From NCBI RefSeq assembly GCF_964355755.1, contig NC_092674.1, forward strand, positions 4,347,001 through 4,407,000: DNA of 60,000 bases, read 5' to 3'. The notes beneath the pieces are model-generated. The model saw nothing but the letters and a program-made list of their open reading frames with translations. It made no database searches and was not told where the DNA came from. This stretch comes from Antedon mediterranea. Lineage: Eukaryota > Echinodermata > Crinoidea > Comatulida > Antedonidae. Made by a program: the position numbers and the translations under genes. Below, in pieces: positions 10,502-25,500 of this stretch. How positions within the stretch are numbered: the stretch's first letter is position 1; the number at the start of each line of letters is the position of its first letter.

Positions 10502-13500
10502 CTATAAAAGAAATTGTTGGGTAAAATAAAATTTAAATTTTAAAATAAAATAAAATTTATGAATATCTTCTGTATTCTGTATTTGTATTGGATGCAAAAA
10601 ACATTTTTTTTTTTTTTTATTATTTTATTTTCTATATTTCATAAAACAGTATACATTACTTAACTTGGTTACATTACAAAGTAATACAAAATAATAATAA
10701 AGTAACCTTTTCAAGTTACAAAAAAACATCATTCAACTAAGGAGCTTTGATTTGCACAAAAAGAGACTATGCATTAATGTGTTTTCGGTTGTCGTCTGGA
10801 ACTGGAATCCATCAAAACTTCCCTGTCCCAACTTCCCCATATGAATACAATCTAACTTGTTTCTAAAGCTCTGTCTACACTATCAACTATGTGACAAAAA
10901 AAATATGATGTGCCCATATGGACACAATGATGTCATATCACACTTTTTTGTCAAACTAGTTTGATAGTGTGAACAGAGCCTTCAGATGTTTCATACCTGT
11001 AGGTGTTGTACAGTTGCTTCTTGGCTGTGTCTTGCATTCCTTGCTGATTGCAGCTGTTCTATTAACTCCATGTTCTGTCTTTTCAGCTTCAGATTAGCCG
11101 ACTCTAACGTAGCTAGCTGATCACCTGAATGCGGAGTGTTCACCATTTCGTCTTGAATAACGTGGTACTCCACTTCATAAGCATGCAACTCCTTAGATAT
11201 ATCCAATTCGAATGCCTGCAAGAAAGGACACATTAGAATGTACAGAATGGGACCAATGGACGTATGTAAAACCTCACATACGTAAAATCCAATTACAGTA
11301 CATTGACATTTTTCCTGCTAATTTGCTGTTTGTGAAAAACCAGTTGTATGTGTAATTCTTATTTTTAAATGAATAGTGAAAAAAATAAATAAAATAAAAC
11401 AAAAATAAAAGAAAACAATTGAAGTGAATAAGATAATTCCAAAACCTATATGGGAAAAGACCCCTGATTTAGCATTTCTATAAGGCTCTCCAACACAGAG
11501 TCGTTTCATTGGTGCTTCTTATGCTCTGGGACTCCTTAAAGGCCAGGTGCGGGCAAAAAATTTCTATTGATCATACATTCCAATAATTATCAATCTATAG
11601 TTTCCCCTATGTTTTAAAATTTTGGGTATTTTATTTGTGTTACACGAGCTTGTTGAAAATAAGCTCGCTCTTATCAGTTCAAATTACATGGTAAAATCTC
11701 TATTCGTTTGTACACAAATTTCGTAAAAAGAGAAGCATTTTAAAAATCTATGAAAAATAAACGGTGTGGAAAAAAAATGTTATCAGATGACTAAATATAG
11801 GTAATATAACTTGAATTTTACATTTCTGGTATTTTTATTCACCTTCAAATTTTTATTTTCATGCTATAGCAAAAATTATCCACCGCATATCCACAATCTT
11901 TTTTCACCTTCTAGGGAGTCACCAGACATGTTATTACATTAGGTTAACTAACTACAGTAACTAAAGTCTTCCTGGTTTTTATGGCAGAATTTTGTATTTG
12001 ACCATATTAAGGGAAAATTATGTTTTTTTTCGTCTTGATTTCTGTTACAAATAATTGATTTATGTACAATTAACTAGATATTATATATTTTTCTTTTATT
12101 TTTGGGTTTAGCCAGTAAGTGTGCATACCTTATTGATGACTTTTTCCATCTGCACAATACCAAGAGATGGAAGGGTATCCTTTAGGAATTCAATGATTGC
12201 TTCAAAGCCATCGCACTGCAAGATCAGTTCCTCGTGACTTCCTAGGATAATGAGAGCTACTTTGAATATGACATCAAAACCCTGCAGGAATATCAAGTCT
12301 GCAAAAGAAAAGATGACACATGTTAATAAGGTGAGAACACTTAAGCTCTGTCTACAATATCAAAAACTAGTTTGACAAATGAAGTGTGACATGCTCAAAT
12401 ATGGTAGTGATATGACATCATCATGTCCACATATGGGCATATCACATATTTAGTCACATAACATATATATTGTAGAGAGAGCTTTATAGCTTATAGATCA
12501 TAAAAGCAGGGTGCTAAATACACCGTTTTTGATGTTGTATTGTTTTATGTTTCAAACCTGTTAGTGGCGGTATTTATCGCTGTTGGTTTTAATTGAATAA
12601 AATAAAAAATAAAATAAAATAAAACATGTTCACATGTGCAAAAAAGTCAACGCGTCTTCTTATATTGTTTTGTACCATATACTGTATGTTACATGCATAA
12701 ACCTGTCTTCTTCAATGTGACATGCTTGTTGCTTATTTAGACTTCTATCTAAATCTACAGTAGAATTCTATGTTTTTGCAATTCTCTTGATATGCTATTG
12801 TAAATTATTCTCATTGTAAGCAAATCAGTATAACCTTTCACAAACTATTTTTATCAAGCTTGCAAAAAATTTAAATTCTGAAGAAAAAAACCTTAGTTTC
12901 GAGAAGGAAAAATGTGTCTGAAAGCATTCTAAAAACCATAAACTAACTTCATGTTTACTGAGAATATATAGTCATAGTCATAGTCATATATACTTTATTG
13001 TCCATTTAAAAAACAGAAATGTGATTTGAAAACTGGCAAAATACAAAAATATAAAATCATATAGATTAAGGGAGATTATAGAGGGATTATGAATGATTTA
13101 AGTGGCCTAATTGAGGATTATCATGGATCAGAATGAATTAAATCTGTAATAGGTGTAATGTGAAGTTAATGACATCAGTGGATTAATAAACACTTTACAT
13201 CTATTTACATAATGTATAGCTTTACCTATATCTACTTGTTATTAGGTTTGGATTTTGGAATGTAAATGTGTGGCACTGAACCTGTGTCTTGGACCTAACT
13301 AGAATGAACTGTGCTCAGGTGCAGCAGCACATACAACACCCTTTCGTATCACACTGTCTACATAATGACAAGGGCTGAAGAATCAGTAGCCTAGGATAAC
13401 ACAATACTCTTCTAAAAGATACACTATTTTATTTAAGCTCCATCTACACTATCAAACTTGTCAAAAAAAGTATGATGTACCCAAATATGGTAGTGATATG

Positions 13501-16500
13501 ATGTCAACGTGTCCATATATTGGCACATCACATTTTCTTGTTACATAAAGTTTTATAGTGTAGACAGGGCTTTAGATAGCGTATCTATAAAACAGGCCTG
13601 ATGTCTCTATAGTAACTGTACCAAAGCGATTTGTGTTTTATGTTTTTTTCCATTATTTTTTTTCTCACTAATTTACTTCTGGACAATAAAACAAACTAAA
13701 CCCTTCGGCCTCCTGTACAATACAAGAATGGACAGTAGAAACCTGGACATGGTTGCCTCATACAAACTAAACCCTTCGGCCTCCTGTACAATACAAGAAT
13801 GGACAGTAGAAACCTGCACATGGTTGCCTCATACAAACTAAACCCTCCGGCCTCGTGTACAATACAAGAATGGACAGTAGAAACCTGGACATGGTTGCCT
13901 CATACAAACTAAACCCTTCGGCCTCCTGTACAATACAAGAATGGACAGTAGAAACCTGGACATGGTTGCCTCATACAAACTAAACCCTTCGGCCTCCTGT
14001 ACAATACAAGAATGGACAGTAGAAACCTGCACATGGTTGCCTCATACAAACTAAACCCTTCGGCCTCCTGTACAATACAAGAATGGACAGTAGAAACCTG
14101 GACATGGTTGCCTCATACAAACTAAACCCTTCGGCCTCCTGTACAATACAAGAATGGACAGTAGAAACCTGGACATGGTTGCCTCATACAAACTAAACCC
14201 TTCGGCCTCCTGTACAATACAAGAATGGACAGTAGAAACCTGGACATGGTTGCCTCATACAAACTAAACCCTTCGGCCTCCTGTACAATACAAGAATGGA
14301 CAGTAGAAACCTGGACATGGTTGCCTCATACAAACTAAACCCTTCGGCCTCCTGTACAATACAAGAATGGACAGTAGAAACCTGGACATGGTTGCCTCAT
14401 ACAAACTAAACCCTTCGGCCTCCTGTACAATACAAGAATGGACAGTAGAAACCTGCACATGGTTGCCTCATACAAACTAAACCCTTCGGCCTCATGTACA
14501 ATACAAGAATGGACAGTAGAAACCTGCACATGGTTGCCTCATACAAACTAAACCCTTCGGCCTCCTGTACAATACAAGAATGGACAGTAGAAACCTGCAC
14601 ATGGTTGCCTCATACAAACTAAACCCTTCGGCCTCCTGTACAATACAAGAATGGACAGTAGAAACCTGCACATGGTTGCCTCATACAAACTAAACCCTTC
14701 GGCCTCCTGTACAATACAAGAATGGACAGTAGAAACCTGCACATGGTTGCCTCATACAAACTAAACCCTTCGGCCTCCTGTACAATACAAGAATGGACAG
14801 TAGAAACCTGGACATGGTTGCCTCATACAAACTAAACCCTTCGGCCTCATGTACAATACAAGAATGGACAGTAGAAACCTGCACATGGTTGCCTCATACA
14901 GTAGTTTAAAACTACAGTAATTCTAAATACCAAAGCCGTACATTCTTTATTTCCTCTTCTAGATTTTACTTTAAACATGGAGAAATAAGTAAAGTAAAAT
15001 CTAGAAGAAATAAGATGATTATAACTGCAAAGTGACATTGTACTTAAACATCAAGGACAGAAGAAATTGATATGTTACAACAATTACTGTACGTAATACT
15101 TGAAAGTTTGTTGTTATTGTACTATTCAGTGAAACAGTTTTATTTTCTAAACCTCTCAAACTTGGTATTTAATATGAATTATGATTTATGAAATATAATC
15201 TATAGATTAGTATTATGTATGGTTACAATGTCAAACGTCACTAGTAACTGACTGTTCCATTTATTTTCAAGGGGTGTTCACTTCGGAGTTGACAATTACG
15301 GAGTGTAGTATAAATATTGAAACAATAGTTTTTTTTTAACACAGTTTTTTTTACAAATAAGCAAGAATTTCAGTTTCATTTTTTAGGATTCGTTGAACTA
15401 GTGCCCAATATATGAATTTAAAGAATTAGTTAAATCAAGATTTGCGTGAAAATGAATACATGGTAGTGAGTACATGTGTAAATATCAAAGCTCATGTCAA
15501 AGTTCATTCTATCTATGATGACTATGATTTAACATTAATAATAATCAAACTTGTTGCTTAGTATAAAATTTATGTTTGTTTTTATATCTTTCCTATACAA
15601 TCCTAAAAAACAATAACACAGTTAATAATCAATAAAAAGAAAAAAAATAAAGGAATTATTAATAACAAACTACAAAACATACCTTTCAGTTTTTAAACAA
15701 ATAACACAAAACCAGACAAGTCTCCAAGCGTAATAATCTTAACAAGTGAACACCCAACTTACAACTACCAATAACTCATAGCTTCTGAAACTCTTATTCA
15801 CAGTTCCAGTCCAATGGAGCATGCAGAGAGGTCCAAACAAAAGAGAGAATAGCTGTAAAGCTTGTGACTCAGGCCTTTTAACTATGGTAGACACCTCTGT
15901 TCAGTAATTACTTTGTGGTTAAAATGACTCAAGTACTGAGAATGGACCAACCAGTGCCTTAACAATAACAAAGAAACCTGGATACCACTCAAGAATTCAT
16001 AACAAAAAAGGAATTATAATATATTAAATCCATGAGGAATTAGTTAGACTAAAATTACAACACTTTCAAAAAGAACTTGAGAAAAAAAAACATCTAGATG
16101 AAACTAATTTATTGAGGAAACAGATTATGCACACTCTATCGATATGAAATAAAACCTTAATTAAAACAAAATAAAATATTAAAATATATAGACAGGCGCA
16201 GATTTAGGCGGGGCTAAACAGGTTTTAGCCCCGCCCCCTAAAATTTAACAGTCATATCTTTTTAAAATAAAATAATGACTTTTTTTTTTCTGCGACCGGC
16301 GAATTGTTTTTATCAATTATGAAATATTTAGCAATAACCCCCCATTCTCCCTAATCCATAATGCTGGATCCACCCTAGATAGAATCCCTTTTTGATTAAA
16401 TTGAGGTAAAAAACAAAAAATATTGAAAGCATTTTTGTTTAAAAATATCGTTCTGATATATTTTATATTTGTTTATACTCACCAAATATCCTTGCAACAA

Positions 16501-19500
16501 ATCCAAGTGGGAACTGAGAGGTGAATATCGTAAGGAACCATGCTGCTGCGTAAAGAGATGGACCAATGTCATTCACCTCCAAATGATCATGTAATCGTCG
16601 ATAATGGTCATGTAGAAGACGAGATAATTGGTACATTTGTATCTATTCAATAAACGATAACAGCATTTTATTAAGGATATACATAGTTGAAACTTACTAT
16701 GCTAATTACTAAAGCTCTGTCTATAATATCAAAAACGTGTGATGTGCCCAAATATGGTAGTGATATGATATCATCATGTCCATATATGGGCAAATCACAT
16801 TTTTTGTCACATAAAGTTTGATAGTGTAGACAGCTTTAGAAAGAAAGCTAAAGATAGCAACTCCTCAGAATTTACAGTAAACTCTATTACATTGTTCAGG
16901 GGAAAATTCCCTATTAAGGGGACGCTTAATGAATGTATGAGGGGAAATATACGTTTTAACACTACTGCCAACAACTATTCAGGGAACACTTAATGAAATG
17001 TATATGGGACGAAATATGTTTTAACACTACTACCAACACCTATTCAGGGGACATCATATATAACAATAACAAGAATAATTACCTGTAAAGCGACCATGTC
17101 TGGCTTGTACTGTCTCCTGAATGAAAGCTGGAACATTAAAAACTGTAACATCTGAAATGATTCTTCCTCTTCAGTCTAATATAAGAAAAAAAAACCCAAA
17201 CAAAATGATTATGAATACAGTACAGTAGTAACAGTTGGACACTTTCAGAACCCAAACTGAAGATCTGTCTTCACTATAAAACTTTATGTGACAAAACAAT
17301 GTGATGTGCCCATATATGGACACATATCACTACCATATTTGGGCATATCACTACCATATTTGGGCACATCACACTTTTTTTGTCAAACTAGTTTGATAGT
17401 GTAGACAGAGCTTAGAGGTATGGTCATAGGTGAAAGAGTTAAAACATATAATGTCCTATTCAGTTTAGAGGAATCACCTGACAGTATGTCCCACAGGAGG
17501 GATTCTGCTGTAGTCAATTAATTATTTTACTATACTTTAACATAGCCTTGGTTCAGATTTTAATAAATCATATTCAAAACAAATTGAACTTTAAAAGCAT
17601 CATGGTTAGCCCTCAAGCGTTGTCAAATTTGTCAATGTCGTAATGATTCAACTAGTACTAATATTTAACTTCTCTTTCAAATAAATTACACGGTCGTGAA
17701 ATAAAAACGGTACTTTTTTTTAATGTAATTATAATAGTAATAATAAATTTGGAACATAGAAAAAAGTTTTAAGAGAGTTTTTTCATCCTAAAAACTGTAC
17801 AACTGTAATTTCAATAGTATTAATAAATTTGAAACTGGAAAAAAGTCTGATTTTAGGTTTTTTTTTTTTTATAGTTTTTATGGCCTAGTTTCAGGAGGTT
17901 GACTGTTAACACTTACATGCATAAGTAATAGACCAGCTACAAAGCTAAGCCCCTGACAGTAGCCAACCTCTGCATCCAGTAACGAGTAGGCTTTTAAAAG
18001 GTTAAATAATGATAGCTGACCACGTCCAAGTGGGTTTGAGAAATACGGGTGAGTTGGATATGTACGTCCTGCAAAAACAAATTAATTACAGGTTTAAAAC
18101 TATTTTTTATGGACAGACACACTGTATTTTTTTTAGTATATTAACATAAAAAGAATCAGAACAATATTATAAGTGTATTTAGAAGTTACACTTTTGAAAC
18201 AGTGGCACACTTCTTGAATGAATATGCGTCCAGAGTAAAAGTAACAATATTATAAAAGATACTGCACAATATTGATTAGGGATGGATCATGTCAACAAAT
18301 ATTCTACTGCAGTTACTGCAGTAATCAAACCATTTCAAACTCTTTAACCTGTTTATGCGATAAATATTTAGTAAGCTTTTTAAAAAAAAAAAAAATTCTT
18401 GTACATTTTTTATTGCAGTGCTTCATAAACTTATAAATTGAAATAAACTAAAACCATAGATTATTGCAGTAAAAAATTAGTTACTGCAGTAACTGCATTC
18501 TAATCATTTTCATGATGATCCCTTACCTAAATCTATAAGGATTGCATGTTGATGTGTTGTTAGTTGGCTCAGTAAGCTGTTGTATCTTGGCATATCATCA
18601 CATTCTGTTATCGTGTTTGAGATCATATACTGCTCGGCAAGAAACAGCCAAATCTCTCCTCGTTTCTGACGTGGTACACCTAAATAAAGATTGAAAAACA
18701 ATTGTCACTTTACAAATGCAATTTAAAATATCGAAACTAACATAGAAGTATGGCACAGTACATGTTGAAATTAACCCTAGCCAAAGTCTAGAGATACAAG
18801 TGCCAGGTTGGTGAACTTGAGGTTGGGGTTTGAATTATCATCTTGTTTGTACATACACACTACTTCTTAACCCCTAGCCATCAGAGCAAGCTCGGTGGTC
18901 TGAAGGTATGAGCGCTACGCTAGTAATCTGGAGGTCATGTGTTCGAGCCCCACCTTTGCATATGTTTACTAACCTTCTCTAACAGCATCAGCTATGAGGT
19001 ATGGATCAAACCTAACTCGACTCCGGTCCGGTTTTGATAGTATTTTCTCCCATGTTCTCGTCACATCTTTCAGACATGGAGTGATTTCTTCGTAATCTAA
19101 CTTTTGGCGTTTTAAACTTGCTATGTCCTGTGAAACTTAAATAAAAATGATAAAATTTATAATTTCAACATTATGTTTATAAATGTAATCTAAATAATTG
19201 ATTAATATCATTATCTTTTTAAACCACAATAGGAACCAGTCAACTCTCCCAATACCTTTGGGCTGGCCAAAATGCTTAGTTTTCCAGAAATTCTGGTATT
19301 GGGAATGTGTTTTTAATTTTAATGGTAACAATTAATTTGGGACTGTTTGGACTTGGGAGAGTTTCTGATTTTCAGATAGTATGGTATTGGGAGAGCTGAG
19401 TTGAGTTGTATAAGTTTCTAAAAACAAAGAAATACTTTATAACACTGCAGACACTTCTAATAATGATATATGAAATCTATTTTCTGAGATAAGAGCCGAT

Positions 19501-22500
19501 TACTATTTTACTTTGCAGGTTTCAATGTGTATTGTCAAGCCTAAAATCATGATTCTTCTACTATTTCAAGCAAGTGCAAATTTAATTGATACTGAAAGTG
19601 GGTAGTTTAACATAAATTGCAATGGATTTAAATATATATCATATGAAGTGACAATGCATGGTGTGAATTGTATTGAATACTGTATATGAATCATCAACAT
19701 TAAAATAAAATGTTTTAATGAAAAAAACAAGAAAGTCAATGTTCCAGAAACCATCATGAAAATGATTTTTAAGAACAAATGAGCAAGTACAAAGCATGCA
19801 GAAATAAGTAAGAACCACTAAAGGGTGTAATTAATTAATTAATTAATTATTTAATTAATTACTGGTAATTAATTAATTAATTAAAGACTGAAAAGACTTT
19901 GATGAATCTGAAAAGACTGTGATGGTTTCAAAATGTTGTTTTTTTCCCCATAGTATGCATCAATCTTAAAAAAGCATCCCAATTTGGAGACTATATTAAT
20001 GGAATACTAAATCACACGTTTGTTTAGTAAAACAATATATATTATACAATTTTCATTTACGAAAACAAAAATATAGGAACACGGTACAATTTTTGTCCAA
20101 GATAAGAGATAATAATAAGATTCCTTCATGGTTAAACTAAGGAAGCTGAAATAGATTAAGACGCACCCTTAATTTAGGTCAAATTTGCGTGTCAAAAGTG
20201 CGACTTATACACCTAAATATACGGTAACAGTTGGAATGATAATGCAATTAAAGAAATCAATAATTGAGGGGCAAAGTACTTTGAAAATGTTACTATAAAA
20301 TTAGGATCGGATTTCTAAAGCAAAGGCAGAATGTCTGATGGTTTTGTAAAATCTTGGGGTGATGGAATAAATAAATAATTAACAATAAAAGAATATAAAA
20401 AAAACAAGGTTAAACTATTAATACAGGTAAAATATTATACAAATAATGAATGTTTATGAGTGCAATGGTACAAATAATGGCACGAGGTGAATGATGAAAG
20501 GTTAATATAACCTTTCATCATTCACCAAGTGCCATTATTTGTACCATTACACAAATACAAAACATTCATTATTTGTTTTATATAACATCTAAATAACAAA
20601 CAAAAATGTTTCAAAAAGTACTATTTAACGATCGTTGAATAGTGCGTACTATTGCACGCCATGTGACCCACATTCGTCCAATCAAATGACAGGAATTTAT
20701 ATAGGTGTTATATAAAATCTTATATTCATTATACTGTACATGGATTCAAAGAAGAGAAAACATGTACATGTAAAGCTCTGTCTACACTATCAAACTTTAT
20801 GTGACAAAAAATATGCCCAAAAATGGTAGTGATATGCTAATATGGTACCTGTAGTTATATGACATCATAATGTCCATATATGTGCATTTGTTTGGTTTTG
20901 TTTTGCCCTATTGTTTTTTCCCTTTTTTATGCTGTTTTTATTCTTATACTTGTTATGTATTTTTTGACAAGTTTTTACACGCAATTTGGCCACGAGATGT
21001 AAATTGGTCAGTATTTTTTAAATAAAGAGAATATAAATATAGTGTAGACAGCTTAAGTAGACAAAATACAAGATTATTCAGCATTTATGAGATATTAAAA
21101 TGTTTGCAATCATATTACGTACTTTACACACCATTACCAACTGCTATCTTAAGCATCATTAAAAAAAAACACCATCAATAAATTTCATTTTTTAATATTG
21201 TATCATAGAAACTAATCCATTTATAATCTATTGTAATTACAGTCTGAAGGATGTAGAATAATATATGTTTTACAGGGACATAATTTATATGAAGACTAGA
21301 CAATAAAAAAAATCGGACACAATAGTATATTGATCACCAGACAGTTGCTCAAATATTCTACAATTACTATAACTGATATTTATTTATTTTCACAATCAGA
21401 ATTCAAAATAATATTTTATTATATTAAATAAATTAATGGTTGGAATATTGAAATCCATTTGTAAACATAGCAAAATTATTCTACTGCACTTACTGCAGTA
21501 ACTACATATTTTTACTGCAATATCATCATATGATTTCAATGTATGCTTTTGATTAAATTAATTGCAGTAAACACTGTGCATGATTAGATACTGCAGTAAC
21601 TGAACAACAAATAACAAACAAAAACGATTTGAATAAAGCCCATAAAACGGGTGCGTTTATACTGTCTAACATGTAGCATGTTATTGTTAGCAGGCTTTAT
21701 AGGAAAAAATAGGGTAGAGATGGTCTTTAAAAAAACAATTATTTGTACAGTAAATACAAAAACACTGGTTTAATAAAAACATCATATCAATATGGGACTT
21801 TTTTTATGTTTAAAAAGCTAACCCATTATAGTATTATTTAACATTATATGAACATGACTAAATACCCTGGGAATACAAGGAATTATACTGATACTTCATA
21901 TGAGGCCTAGATTAGCTCTTTAAATATATGATGCTCATGCAATATATAAAAAAAGGATGCAAAATCACAGTGACCTTTGACCTGTATTATGTATGCATGC
22001 AAGGCACCGGATAACCAGATTATGGGATGAATTGATTCGTGTTAGGAATCCTTATGTTAAATTTTGTTCGCTAGCGATAGCATAGTGTTGAAGGTATTTA
22101 ATCAAATATTCATTTATCCATGTCAAAAGATAAACCATGCTGAATCCATTACAAACAGAGATGATAAGAAACAAAATATATAATGTGAATAAATCAGAAA
22201 AGAATGTAAATATGCAAATTTGTATATAACACCTGTGTTTATGTATATACATACTCAAGTGGTCTGTTAACAAAGAATGATGGGATGAATGAATGGATGG
22301 ATTCATACGATAATTTAATGTTTAGATAGTTTTAGTCATGGACATGCAATACGAAAACAAATTACTTGCGGAAAATAAAATAGTTAAGCATGATCTAAAA
22401 CAAAAACAAAGTACTGTAGGCCTATGAATCAGCCACACTCGGCATGAGCATCATGGGAAGAAAAAGATGGACTTATTATATTGACTGGCATGAATAAAGC

Positions 22501-25500
22501 AAGATATAGCTGAAAACACGTCAAAACTCATTTGAAAATAATGAAAATATTATAACATAAAAAAAAGGGCTTGAAACAAATAGGCCTACAATAATTGCAA
22601 AAAATAAACAAAAGACAACAATGATGAATACAAATTAATAAAAAAAACATGTAACTGTTATTCATAATTTCATGCAGAGTTTTTAAATTTTAAAGTTTAA
22701 AGTTTTTTAAAGTTTCTATTTAACGTTTGAAGTTTCCTTTGTTTAATAACAAAATTATGTTAACATAAAATTAATTTCATAGTAACATAGTTACTAGGGT
22801 GAGAAATTGAGACAGTTATTTGTGCACAACCGGTTTGCATTGTGTTTGCCTATCTCCAAAATAAACATAATTCATATAGATCAATCAACAGTTAAAATTG
22901 ACAGACAAAATAAAATTATTGTTTCTTTTGAAGTACATCACAAATATTCTATTCTATTCACAAATTAATATATTCATAATCATATTCTTGTACAAATATT
23001 GTGACATAAACAATAATACAGTAGTATGTATTGGTAGTACTTTGATATTTGACGACGCATGCTATAGTAGTATAAAATATAACTACGGCGAAAACATATT
23101 AAATTATTAGTTATATTAAAGTACATGTAGAATAAAATATTAGAATTTGAAATTATACTCCACAGAAAAAAAAATAATTTCATATGTTGCAGAAATGGAT
23201 ATGAGATGCTTTAAGCAAAACCTATAATTTCATCAAATTATTTTATGGAAAGCAAAAAAGTGTGACCCACTTTCACAGCAGGTTTTGATTGGCTGAATAC
23301 TGAGTGATACATATTTTTTATTATTTCAAGTACAGTAACATCTCACACTTTACATAGTTCTGTCTTGTAAGATTTTGAAATTATGAAATTCAATTTGTAT
23401 TATAAATAAAACAGCAATTTGTTTTAATGGATCACAATTGTGACATCCCACCCAGAATACTACTAATTAGTGACATACATATGGTGTCCGTGAAAAAGAA
23501 AATTTGAGGTGTGTTTTTTGACAGACGGATATTTTGAATGAAAAGTAATGATTTACTTCAAAATTAATTATTATTAATAAATTTGGAAGATGTTACTGTA
23601 TCGAAACTGTTTTCTTCTACAACATATTATTACTATTTTTCTCCTCAGGATGCTGCGTTAAATTTGCAATTATAGCTGACATGAGCACTACATACATAAA
23701 ATAATTAGTAAACAAAGAATTTAACAACAATTAACGTACTATCTTCAACCTGCAGCATTTCTGGCAAAGAATCTAAAAGAAAAAGAAGAAGCTTTCAAGA
23801 GCCTCAAGAGTTTATGAATTTATTTATCTCCTAGTATTATTTATTATTTTCACGCGGCTCCTTTACGGAATCATTAGAAAACAGTTAACATGCAGTAGCT
23901 TATTGCTTACTACGGCTCAAAAAATGGTTATTTGGAAACTTGGACTGGGCATGCTCAAACCCAAAAGCAAGTCTGGGAGAAGAGAGTTGAGACATGTTGT
24001 CTACCTGTTCAATAAGCAATGTTTTTGTTTGGCTGTCAACGTTATTTATCATTGAACAATGGTCAAATCCTTCTTCTATAGTTTTGGCGAATGTATACTC
24101 CAAAAAGTTAAGCGGCGTTTCTTGTAAGAAATATTTCTTGTTAATTAAAGAAATGAAATGGAAATTGGCAGCACACATAACAAGAATACCGGAAAATATA
24201 TGGACAAAAAGAGTCACAGAATGATAACCAAGAACTGGAAGAGGATAAAAGAGGAAGTGGAGAGATAGCATTTGGAGATATCTTGGAAATTCAAACTGGT
24301 CATACTATAGCTTCAGAGAAAACGTAATGAAAAATGGATGACATGATCTGTGATGATGAGGATAATGATAATTCTTTATACTGAATGATACTACAGTACT
24401 AAAGCATTGATTTCCAAAGTGGTTCAGTAGAAAATTAAAAACAATAAAATTAAGTTGAGAAATAAAATAAAATAAACTTTTGAATTCACGTCAGTCGAAG
24501 AAAACATTTCAAAATATAAATATGTTTATTCAAGATTTTATATCATTGAAAATGTCAAATTTGTTTTTCCAGGACTTTTTTCTAAGAACTGTATGCATGT
24601 TGAGTTGATGTCATGTTTTTAAAAACTTGCCATTAGTAAAGGTAAAGAAGACATGACAAAGCTATAGGGAAAGTGTGTTGTTTGTTTGCAATTCCTCGTA
24701 AAGTATGAAAATACATTGACACTGCCTATAGCAAATGTAAGAAGAAAAAACTGGTTTTTTAGATGTATGTCAGTCAATACCTTTTTAAAATTGGGTGAGT
24801 GGCTGTGCGGTTAAGACAGTAGAACCATAATTACGTAATTAAGTAATACATCGGCAGGGGTTCGAGGCTCACTCGCTCCATGGTTCTGGTGGTAGAACGA
24901 GTCTTCTCAGATAAGGACTATAAACAGTAGAGATCCAGTGTACACATTCAGCTCATGTGCACTTTAAAGAACCTAGTACATCTTTCAAGATGAGTAAGGG
25001 ATTAACCTGGTGTACTAGTGGTACACACACAGTCACTGATCATAACTGGGTCCTCTTGGAGAACAGTCTTGGACTGAAGAGGTCACCCAGTACAATGAAA
25101 TAATAGTAATAGTAGGGCTATTATTAGGAATTTTTTAAGTGTAAACATTTGTTGGTCACTTTGGTCACGAAGGAGTTCTACTGTGCTTTATGTTGAAAGT
25201 ATGTAAATTATACAAATTTTATTACCCATATCCTATTATATAATGTTAAGTATAATGTGGAATTTTATACTCATATTTGTATATTAAATTACAAAGGATT
25301 GAAAATATAACCCTGCCTGCCAGTAGAAATGTTAAACAAATCTGCTGAATCAAAATGAAAACGATTAAAGTATGCTATATATGCCTGACAGCTTCTATCT
25401 AAACTGAACTATACATAAAATGCTATATGTCATCTACAGGGATGAGACGTCACATGAAATTCCAGATACAGTAGCTACATAAAATGCTATGTCATCAAAC

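Larger units (their letters stand above)
12299..16482. other. Intron (4.2 kb) between RabGAP exons 15 and 16
   Basis: Holds the 71-bp array, two CArG-MITEs, a retroposon tail, a fold-back and a GC-hairpin element. 15050-16190 shows nothing nameable. Confidence 0.85.

Noticed and set aside
13689-14899. CRISPR-like array
   Set aside because: The 71-bp units are contiguous with no unique spacers, in a eukaryotic intron. It is a minisatellite.
18892-18962. Functional tRNA gene
   Set aside because: A and B boxes are present but acceptor and T stems do not pair well. More likely a SINE head or tRNA pseudogene.
19127-19137. CAG acceptor before GACATAGC for exon 11
   Set aside because: It gives phase 0, which does not fit the one-base overhang of exon 10. 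The AAG site fits phase and alignment length.
23900-24271. 123-codon minus-strand frame
   Set aside because: It is antisense to a LINE relic readable on the plus strand, and I recognise no domain in it.
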